From Desulfuromonadaceae bacterium (lineage in GTDB: Bacteria > Desulfobacterota > Desulfuromonadia > Desulfuromonadales > Syntrophotaleaceae), in contig SLLR01000020.1 of NCBI GenBank assembly GCA_007134025.1, positions 1-64,000 of the forward strand: DNA of 64,000 bases, read 5' to 3'. Shown piece by piece: positions 57,685 to 64,000 of this stretch (position 1 is the first letter of the stretch; each line of letters begins with the position of its first letter). Below the pieces are notes generated by a model, which ran no database searches, was not told the origin of the DNA, and saw only the letters and a program-made list of their open reading frames with translations. A program made the position numbers and the translations under genes.

Positions 57685-58740
57685 TTACGGGCGTTCGTCC
57701 GGGTCAAAAAGCGACCCTTGGCGCGACAGGGCGATCAGGGTGCTGGCGTTTTCCTGCGGTTTTCGGGAAACCGGGTCCAGCGTCACGACCTTCCGGGATT
57801 CCCGGCGAGAAAGGCCGTAGAGATAGGTTTTGTCATAATAGTCCAGAAGCAGGTGGGCCGCCGCTTCCCGGTCGCCGGCGGCGATGGCCTGCAGGGCCGT
57901 CCGGGTCTTTTCCTCGCCCAGACGTTTGCGTATGCTGGCGACAGCGCAGGCCAGTTTTTCCGGGGTCTGGTCACCATAATCGATGCACAGGCGCTCGACC
58001 CGCAAAGCCCGAGGCAGGTCGATGCGCAACGCGGTGGCTCGGCGCATCTGTTGATAAAAGTTCTCATTGATGATGATCTGGCCGATTTTGCGGCTTTCAT
58101 CCTCGACCCATATGGGTCGGTCGGTGGCAAAGCTTCGCAGCTGGGCGCAAAGCCGGTTTTCAAATTGCTCGGTAGCAGGCTGGGGCTGTTCGTTCATTGC
58201 TCCGAATGCCGAACCGCGATGTTGGGCCAGAGCTTCCAGGTCAAGGGTCTGCTCGCCACGCCGTCGCAGAATTTCCAGCAGCTCTGTCTTGCCGCTGCCG
58301 GTCATGCCGCTTAAAATCAGCAACGGCCAGGGAGCAGCGAAGGTTGACTGTACCTGTCGGCGGTAGGCCTTGTAGCCGCCCTGAAGGACTGCGACCCGAT
58401 AACCGGCCAGGGACAGGAGCCAGCCGAGAGAACGGCTACGCATACCTCCCCGCCAGCAATAAATCAAAAGCTGCCGACTGTCGGTGCGTTCCCGGACGCT
58501 GCTCAGATAGTGGTTAAGGCGCGGTCCGACCGCTTCCAGACCGCGATGCAGGGCCGCTTCACGGCCCTCCCTTTGGTAAAGAAGTCCGACCTCATGCCGC
58601 TCCTGGTCATCAAACAGGGGCAGATTAAGGGCACCGGGGATATGGCCCCGGGCGTATTCGACAGGGGTTCGCACATCGAACAGCGGTCGTTCGCAGGCCT
58701 GCTGCAGAAAAAGCTCGGGGGGCAGGAGCCGAAGGCTCAC
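57685..58740 (-). CDS. mnmH: tRNA 2-selenouridine synthase MnmH
   Basis: A 351-residue enzyme that converts 2-thiouridine 34 of tRNA to 2-selenouridine using selenophosphate. The N-terminal rhodanese domain has Cys95 in YCWRGGMRS, and the C-terminal P-loop GMTGSGKTE (145-153) is typical. GTG 58740 overlaps the hslO stop as GTGA. Longer readings would run into hslO. The gene implies that the cell makes selenophosphate (selD, not in window). Confidence 0.94.
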   Translation of the reverse strand: MSLRLLPPELFLQQACERPLFDVRTPVEYARGHIPGALNLPLFDDQERHEVGLLYQREGREAALHRGLEAVGPRLNHYLSSVRERTDSRQLLIYCWRGGMRSRSLGWLLSLAGYRVAVLQGGYKAYRRQVQSTFAAPWPLLILSGMTGSGKTELLEILRRRGEQTLDLEALAQHRGSAFGAMNEQPQPATEQFENRLCAQLRSFATDRPIWVEDESRKIGQIIINENFYQQMRRATALRIDLPRALRVERLCIDYGDQTPEKLACAVASIRKRLGEEKTRTALQAIAAGDREAAAHLLLDYYDKTYLYGLSRRESRKVVTLDPVSRKPQENASTLIALSRQGSLFDPDERP

Positions 58741-59639
58741 GGGGAATCCGTCCGGCCCGGCATTTCCAAGAGCTCGGCTCGCAACTGCCGGATTTCCTGG
58801 CGAGAAAAAGAATATTTTTTCTGGCAAAATTCACAGGTGACCACCGTTGCCTCTTCTTGCCCGGCCAGGGCTTCCAGTTCTTCTTTTCCCAGTCCTTTGA
58901 GCAGCGCGCGTATCTGGCCCCGGTGACAGTTGCAGCGAAACGTCACGGGAATCTTTTCCGCCTTTCCCAGCGGCACGTCTGCAAACAGATGACGCAGAAT
59001 CTGCTCGGGATCCTGCCCCTCGCGAAGCAGGGTGGTCAGTGGGGGCAGCGCCACCAGACGGCTTTCAAGCAATTCGATCAGGGCATCCTGACCGCCAGGC
59101 AGGGCCTGTACCAGCAGCCCGCCGGCCGCCGCGACCCGTCCATCCTGTTCGAGATAGACGCCGAGCGCCACGGAAGAAGGGACCTGCTCCGAGGTGGTCA
59201 GGTAATAGGCCAGATCTTCAGCTATTTCGCCGCTGTAAAGCTGGACCATGCCGCGGTAGGGTTCTTTGAGGCCAAGATCCTTGCTGACGTGCAGAAAGCC
59301 GGCACGACCCACGGCGGCCGGCACATCAAAACCATTGGCCGTCGGAGGGATGCCGGACACGGGAACCTGCACCGAGCCCCGTACATGGCCGCTGGCGTCG
59401 GTTTCGGCATGCAGCTTGCGCAGCGGACCATTGCCTTCGATCATCAGGGCCAGCTTCTGATCCCCTTTGAGAAGACTGCCCATGATCGTTGCGCCGCTGA
59501 CCAGACGCCCGAGGGCCACTGTTGCGGTAGGGTCGGTGCCTTGAAGTTGGCGGAGAGATTCGACCAGGTCGGTGGTAACGGCGGCGGCAGCCCGCAGGGT
59601 ACCGTCTTGAGTAGCGAAGCGCAGCAGGTGATCTTTCAT
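58737..59639 (-). CDS. hslO: Redox-regulated chaperone Hsp33
   Basis: A 300-residue chaperone activated by oxidative unfolding. The C-terminal zinc center is C236-x-C238 (RCNCHRGQ) and C269-x2-C272 (CEFC), as in Hsp33. The N-terminal domain carries SGATIMGSLLKGDQKLALMI and SGEIAEDLAYYLTTSEQ. ATG 59639 (MKDHLLRF) was chosen; an upstream ATG adds ten residues. It leads the hslO-mnmH unit. Confidence 0.94.
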   Translation of the reverse strand: MKDHLLRFATQDGTLRAAAAVTTDLVESLRQLQGTDPTATVALGRLVSGATIMGSLLKGDQKLALMIEGNGPLRKLHAETDASGHVRGSVQVPVSGIPPTANGFDVPAAVGRAGFLHVSKDLGLKEPYRGMVQLYSGEIAEDLAYYLTTSEQVPSSVALGVYLEQDGRVAAAGGLLVQALPGGQDALIELLESRLVALPPLTTLLREGQDPEQILRHLFADVPLGKAEKIPVTFRCNCHRGQIRALLKGLGKEELEALAGQEEATVVTCEFCQKKYSFSRQEIRQLRAELLEMPGRTDSP

Positions 59640-59828
59640 GGAAATTCCTTGCGACGGGCTCAGTGGCAATCGTCAGGAGTCGCTTGTTCTGACATGGAAA
59701 TAGGGATATGATCGTCGGCGGTCCCGATTGCCGGTTTTCCTTAGAAGGCCGTATGCTACCCGAACGGGTCGGTCCTGACAAGATCCATAGCGCCGGGCGG
59801 TCCCGAAATCTTTTTCCTGGAGGATGGC

Positions 59829-60824
59829 ATGAAAATTATTCTGCCGGTGGCGGGTAAAGGCACCCGCCTGCGGCCCCATACCCATACGCGAGCCAAGTCC
59901 CTTGTGCAGGTGGCGGGCAGGACCGTGCTGGAGCATATCATCGAACGGGTTCTGACGGTCGATTCCGAAGAGCTGATTTTCATCACCGATGAAAACGGCT
60001 CACAGATCGAGCGTTTCATGGAACAGCATTTTCCCGAGCTTAATTGCAGTTATATCGTTCAAAAGGAACGGCTCGGGCCGGCCCATGCGGTGGCTCTGGC
60101 GGCGCCTCGGATCAATACCGGGGACGACTTGCTGGTCGTTTTCAACGACACTATTTTTGTAACGGATCTGGCTAAAATTCCGCAACTGTGCGCCGACTGT
60201 GACGGTCTCATCTATTCCTGTGAAGTAGAAGATTACCAGCGCTTCGGTGTCAACGTGGTGGAGCAGGGCTATATTGTCGACATGGTCGAAAAGCCGGACC
60301 AGCCGATTTCCCGTCTGGCCCAGGTGGGTCTTTACTATCTCAAGGACGGTCAGCGTTTCATGGCGTACCTGGAACAGACCATCGCTGCCGGAGATACCGT
60401 AAAGGGCGAGTTCTATCTGCCGCCGGTTTTTATGCGGATGATCCAGGACGGCCTTCGTTTCTGCGCTCCGGAGATCAGCGCCTGGCTCGACTGCGGCAAG
60501 TCGGAAACACTGCTGGAAACCAATCGCTACCTGCTGGCCGAAGCCGGCAACGGCTGTGCCGGCACGGTGGAAAATACCGTGATCATTCAGCCCGTATGCA
60601 TCGCTGCCGGAGCCACCGTGCGGGAATCGATTATCGGACCCAATGTATCGATAGCGGCGGGAAGCTGCATCGAGGGCAGCATTATTCGGGATTCCATCAT
60701 CAACGCCGATTGCCGGGTACAGGGCATGACGCTGACGGAAAGCATTCTCGGCAATTCGGTTCAACTGCTCGGCAGTTTGCGCCGCATGAATATCGGCGAC
60801 CATTCGCTGGTCGAGCTGGAATAA
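59829..60824 (+). CDS. Sugar-1-phosphate nucleotidyltransferase-like protein
   Basis: A 331-residue protein. The N-terminal NTP-transferase domain starts with LPVAGKGTRLRPHTHTRAKSL (residues about 5-25); the nucleotide-binding GxGTRLRP and the active Lys are present. A catalytic-type aspartate is in FNDTIF (about 103). From about 245 a left-handed beta-helix follows (IIQPVCIAAGATVRESIIGPNVSIAAG, hexapeptide repeats). It is close to archaeal and bacterial glucose-1-phosphate thymidylyltransferases; sugar and nucleotide are unproven. GGAGG precedes ATG. Confidence 0.85.
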   Translation: MKIILPVAGKGTRLRPHTHTRAKSLVQVAGRTVLEHIIERVLTVDSEELIFITDENGSQIERFMEQHFPELNCSYIVQKERLGPAHAVALAAPRINTGDDLLVVFNDTIFVTDLAKIPQLCADCDGLIYSCEVEDYQRFGVNVVEQGYIVDMVEKPDQPISRLAQVGLYYLKDGQRFMAYLEQTIAAGDTVKGEFYLPPVFMRMIQDGLRFCAPEISAWLDCGKSETLLETNRYLLAEAGNGCAGTVENTVIIQPVCIAAGATVRESIIGPNVSIAAGSCIEGSIIRDSIINADCRVQGMTLTESILGNSVQLLGSLRRMNIGDHSLVELE

Positions 60825-60840
60825 CGCCAAACCCTTGAAA

Positions 60841-62445
60841 ATGAATGGACAGATGACCCTGATACAGATCCTTCCTTATGTTCTGCCGCCGGTCCTGGGC
60901 GCGGTCATCGGTTATGTGACCAATTACATTGCCATCCGCATGTTGTTCAGGCCCTTGAAGCCCTGGCATGTCTTCGGCCTTCGTGTTCCGCTGACGCCGG
61001 GCATTATTCCATCCAAGCGACAGGAACTGGCCCGCTCTATGGGCGGCGTGGTTGGATCCCATCTGCTGACCGCCCGGGATGTCGGCCTGGCCCTGGAAAA
61101 AGAGGGATTCCGGCGCGAATTGCAGCAGGCGGTTAACGACAAACTGGGCTTGTTTCTGGACCGGGATCTGGGACCGGTGGCCTCTCTGGTTCCGGAAAAA
61201 TTTCAGGAACGGTTTCGCGAACTGGTCGAGACCTTACGCTGGAAGGCCCTCAGGGCGCTTTTTGATTATCTGCAGGGAGAAGAATTTGGACGCAGCCTGC
61301 GGGATTTTCTGGAGCGCCGCAGCGACGAGTTTCTGCAGCGGAACCCTGCCAGCTTGCTGAGCGGCCCCAAGCGGATGCTGCTGATGGGGCACCTGGAGCG
61401 CAAATTGGCCGGGGTGCTGCGGTCGGAAGGAGCCGCCCGGGCGATAGAACGCCTGGTTGACGAACAGCTGGACAAGCTCCTCAGCGGCGAACAACCCCTT
61501 CGGGAGCTGCTACCGGAGCCTCTCGTCGAAGCGTTGTTGACGCAAATCGAAAAGGAGATTCCGGCGCTACTCGACCACTTCGGCGGGATGCTTTACGATC
61601 CCGAGTTTCGAGACCGCCTGGTAGAACGGGCCAGGGAAGCTCTAGGGCGCTTCATCTCCGGCCTGGGCCCCTTGTCAAGTCTGGTTTCCAACTTCATCAA
61701 TCTGGACAGGATCGAAGAAAAGCTGCCCGATTTTCTGGATCAGGCCGGGGATGAGATCTCCCGATGGCTGCGCGAGGACAAGACTCAGCAGCAGATAGCC
61801 GGCCTATTGCGAAAGCGGGTAGAGTCACTGCTGGAGCGTTCCCTTGCTTCCTTCGTCGAACCGCTTCCTTACGAGAAGGTTGCCGCGGCCCGGCGTTTTA
61901 TTCAGAAGCAGGTGGTGGACTGGGTGCAGAGTCCCGCCGCCGGCCGGACCCTTCGGGGTCTACTGGACAGGGGCTTCGATGCTATCAAAGACCGCTCTTT
62001 CAACACCATGCTGGTCGCGGCGCTGCCGGCCGGCAGTGTCTCTCGCTTTCGCGAAAACCTGGCTTCCAGGCTGCTGGATTCCGTAACCAGTACGGCCTCC
62101 CGGGACGCCGTTGACCGACTGCTGTCGGCTCGGGTTGAGCAGTGGATTTTTCATCAACCCCTCGGTTGTCTTTCGGCCCGGCTGTCGGCCGATGTTCGCG
62201 GCGAGTTGCAGGAAGGGCTGTTTATCCACCTGGCCGAGTTGCTGAAAAAAGAGGTGCCGCAGTTGGTCGACACCCTGAACGTTCAGCGGGTGGTCGAAGA
62301 AAAGGTCAACACCCTCGATGTGCTTACCGTCGAGCGTCTGTTGCTCGATATAATGGAAGACCACTTCAAATACATCAATCTCTTCGGCGCTCTGCTCGGT
62401 GCCCTTATCGGCCTGGTGAATCTGTTGGTGCTGGGATTGACCTGA
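60841..62445 (+). CDS. DUF445 family membrane protein
   Basis: A 534-residue protein with membrane segments at both ends (about 10-30 and 510-534) and a long, charged, mostly helical middle. The N-terminus PPVLGAVIGYVTNYIAIRMLFRP and GIIPSKRQELARSMG are DUF445 marks; the C-terminus FGALLGALIGLVNLLV mirrors them. Function unknown; the family may connect envelope layers. ATG 60841 was chosen; TTG 60835 and ATG 60853 are alternatives. Confidence 0.87.
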   Translation: MNGQMTLIQILPYVLPPVLGAVIGYVTNYIAIRMLFRPLKPWHVFGLRVPLTPGIIPSKRQELARSMGGVVGSHLLTARDVGLALEKEGFRRELQQAVNDKLGLFLDRDLGPVASLVPEKFQERFRELVETLRWKALRALFDYLQGEEFGRSLRDFLERRSDEFLQRNPASLLSGPKRMLLMGHLERKLAGVLRSEGAARAIERLVDEQLDKLLSGEQPLRELLPEPLVEALLTQIEKEIPALLDHFGGMLYDPEFRDRLVERAREALGRFISGLGPLSSLVSNFINLDRIEEKLPDFLDQAGDEISRWLREDKTQQQIAGLLRKRVESLLERSLASFVEPLPYEKVAAARRFIQKQVVDWVQSPAAGRTLRGLLDRGFDAIKDRSFNTMLVAALPAGSVSRFRENLASRLLDSVTSTASRDAVDRLLSARVEQWIFHQPLGCLSARLSADVRGELQEGLFIHLAELLKKEVPQLVDTLNVQRVVEEKVNTLDVLTVERLLLDIMEDHFKYINLFGALLGALIGLVNLLVLGLT

Positions 62446-62486
62446 AGCGGGCCTCTCGGATCCCCGATGTGTCGCCCATAAACATA

Positions 62487-62520
62487 AAAAAACGCTGCGA
62501 TGGAAACCGCAGCGTTTTTT
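62487..62520. terminator. Bidirectional terminator between DUF445 gene and hemL
   Basis: Perfect 13-pair stem AAAAAACGCTGCG with its complement (62487-62499 and 62508-62520), 8-base loop. It serves both convergent genes. Confidence 0.9.
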
Positions 62521-62549
62521 ATAACCAGCAATCCCGGTCTGCGCCGCTG

Positions 62550-63833
62550 TCAGATGGCGGCAAAAGCCTGGCGGGCTGCGGCGATAGTTCGGTCCAGGTC
62601 CTCCCGGCTGTGGGCAGCGCTTACAAAACCGGCTTCAAACTGCGAGGGGGCGAGGTGGATGCCGGCATTCAGCATGGCGCGAAAGAAGCGGCCAAAGGCT
62701 TCCGTGTCGCTGCGGGCGGCGTCGGCAAATGAGTGGACCGGTCCGGTCTGGAAGTAGGCGCAAAACATGGAGCCGATGCGCTGCAGGCAGACGGGTTGAG
62801 GGCTGCTTTCAGCCGCTGCCCGCAAGCCTTGTTCCAGATAGGCGCTGTTTTCCTCAAGGCGCCGGTAGAAATCCGGTTCCCGCAGCAGCTTGAGCGTGGC
62901 CAGCCCGGCGCTCATGGCCAGCGGATTGCCGGACAGGGTACCCGCTTGGTAGATAGGACCCTCCGGGGCCAGTTTCTCCATGATCTGCCGTTTGCCGCCG
63001 AAAACTCCTACCGGCAGGCCGCCGCCGATGATCTTGCCCAGACAGGTCAGGTCGCCGCGCACGCCGTAGAGTTCCTGGGCGCCGCCATAGGCGAGGCGAA
63101 AGCCGGTCATGACCTCGTCTATAATCAGCAGCAGGCCTTGTTGGTCGCAAAGGCTGCGCAGCCCTTCCAGGAAGCCGGCGCGCGGTGCGACGCAGCCCAT
63201 GTTGCCGGCCACCGGTTCCAGAATGATGGCCGCCAGATCCTCACCGTGGGTTCTGACAAGGGATTTCACCTCCTCCAGGTCGTTAAAGGAAGCGGTCAGG
63301 GTATGCCTGGCCAGGTCGGCGGGAACGCCGGGAGAGGTCGGCACTCCCAGCGTGGCGGCACCGCTGCCGGCTTTCACCAGCAGGCTGTCGGCATGGCCGT
63401 GATAACAGCCTTCGAATTTCAGAATCTTGTTGCGGCCGGTATAGCCACGGGCCAGGCGGATGGCGCTCATGGTGGCCTCGGTTCCGGAAGAGACCATCCG
63501 CACCTGTTCCATGTTGGGGTAGGCGTCCCGCACCTGCTCGGCCAGCTCGATTTCCACAGCCGTGGGGGCGCCGAAGGAGGCTCCGTCGGCGGCGGCCCGG
63601 TACACGGCTTCAACCACCCGGGGATGGCTGTGGCCAAGAATCATCGGCCCCCAGGAACCCACATAATCGATGTAGACGTTGCCGTCCACATCAAACAGGG
63701 AGCTGCCGGCGGCCCGCTGAACAAACAGAGGTTCGCCACCTACCGACTTGAAGGCACGCACCGGACTGTTGACGCCACCGGGGATGACCTGTTTGGCACG
63801 CGTAAACAAGGCTTTTGATTGCGAGTGGATCAT
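62550..63833 (-). CDS. hemL: Glutamate-1-semialdehyde 2,1-aminomutase
   Basis: A 427-residue PLP enzyme making 5-aminolevulinate in the C5 heme pathway. [38 protein letters not shown], the PLP Asp in [11 protein letters not shown], the PLP Lys in [13 protein letters not shown] (about 266) and [11 protein letters not shown] are all present. ATG 63833 has GGGAG eight bases before it; an upstream ATG would add 13 residues. Length matches the family (about 427). Confidence 0.97.
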   Translation of the reverse strand: MIHSQSKALFTRAKQVIPGGVNSPVRAFKSVGGEPLFVQRAAGSSLFDVDGNVYIDYVGSWGPMILGHSHPRVVEAVYRAAADGASFGAPTAVEIELAEQVRDAYPNMEQVRMVSSGTEATMSAIRLARGYTGRNKILKFEGCYHGHADSLLVKAGSGAATLGVPTSPGVPADLARHTLTASFNDLEEVKSLVRTHGEDLAAIILEPVAGNMGCVAPRAGFLEGLRSLCDQQGLLLIIDEVMTGFRLAYGGAQELYGVRGDLTCLGKIIGGGLPVGVFGGKRQIMEKLAPEGPIYQAGTLSGNPLAMSAGLATLKLLREPDFYRRLEENSAYLEQGLRAAAESSPQPVCLQRIGSMFCAYFQTGPVHSFADAARSDTEAFGRFFRAMLNAGIHLAPSQFEAGFVSAAHSREDLDRTIAAARQAFAAI

Positions 63834-64000
63834 GAAGAAGACTCCCTGCTGATACGAAGAATAGAAAATCAAATCGCTAAAGCCGGCGTGCGCCAGCTTC
63901 CGTCTCCTGATCTGCCCATCACAATGGACCGTTGAGCTGCTGTAAAAAAAGTTCGCGCCTTCAGGATGTCAAGACCCTGCATGAACGGTGTCGTTGCCTG

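Overview
The window looks like chromosomal DNA of a Gram-negative, GC-rich, largely anaerobic bacterium, most likely a member of the Desulfuromonadia (Geobacter/Pelobacter/Desulfuromonas relatives). This is inference from gene content: outer-membrane genes (LpxR-like, LolA, SurA-like), a DUF3014 gene, free-standing NifU/NifS, CarD beside ispD-ispF, a lone molybdopterin/tungstopterin oxidoreductase and a REP-associated transposase. No rRNA, tRNA, CRISPR array or complete prophage was seen. Nearly all of the sequence is dense coding sequence in short operons.

Layout. 1-1.06 kb: a REP-associated tyrosine transposase bounded by an almost perfect 26-bp inverted repeat. 1.1-5.9 kb (minus): an LpxR-like outer-membrane protein, a DUF362 protein with an ABC-2 transporter, and tatC-tatA/B. 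6.0-18.8 kb (plus): nadA, mfd, two parvulin-type foldases, pdxA, uvrA and a TrkH/TrkA (KtrB/KtrA-like) potassium uptake pair. 18.9-24.1 kb: a multi-zinc-ribbon protein, cardiolipin synthase, a secreted charged protein, cmoA-cmoB, a tautomerase and a flavin reductase. 24.2-28.7 kb is the accessory-looking part: an orphan Mu GemA-like gene, a LysR regulator, a MoaD/ThiS-like gene behind a structured leader with a terminator, a membrane protein with presenilin-like motifs, yajD, a YitT protein and the remnant of an HI0933 flavoprotein. 28.7-36.3 kb: DUF3014, copA, a methyltransferase, a molybdopterin oxidoreductase and a ketopantoate reductase. 36.5-41.9 kb: carD, ispD, ispF, glnS, cysS. 42-49.6 kb: a methyltransferase, an NRDE protein, lon, thiL, lolA, yajQ, rimO. 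49.8-57.5 kb: a membrane protein, a receiver-PilZ protein, nifU-nifS, an AGCS symporter with a structured leader, a thioesterase, a YeeE/YedE pair and a DksA-like protein lacking zinc cysteines. 57.7-63.8 kb: hslO-mnmH, a sugar nucleotidyltransferase, DUF445 and hemL.

How the genes work together. Most encode housekeeping functions: DNA repair (mfd, uvrA), envelope biogenesis (SurA/PpiC, LolA, Tat, cardiolipin synthase), cofactor synthesis (nadA, pdxA, thiL, hemL, nifSU, ispDF), tRNA charging and modification (glnS, cysS, cmoAB, mnmH) and protein quality control (lon, hslO). The points most worth following are the presenilin-like membrane protein (26231-27061), the LysR-operator/leader/terminator assembly before the MoaD-like gene (25508-25787), the three-way-junction-like leader of the AGCS gene (53699-53797), a dispersed palindromic repeat (37007-37140 and 49736-49795) and the DksA homologue with three of four zinc cysteines replaced.
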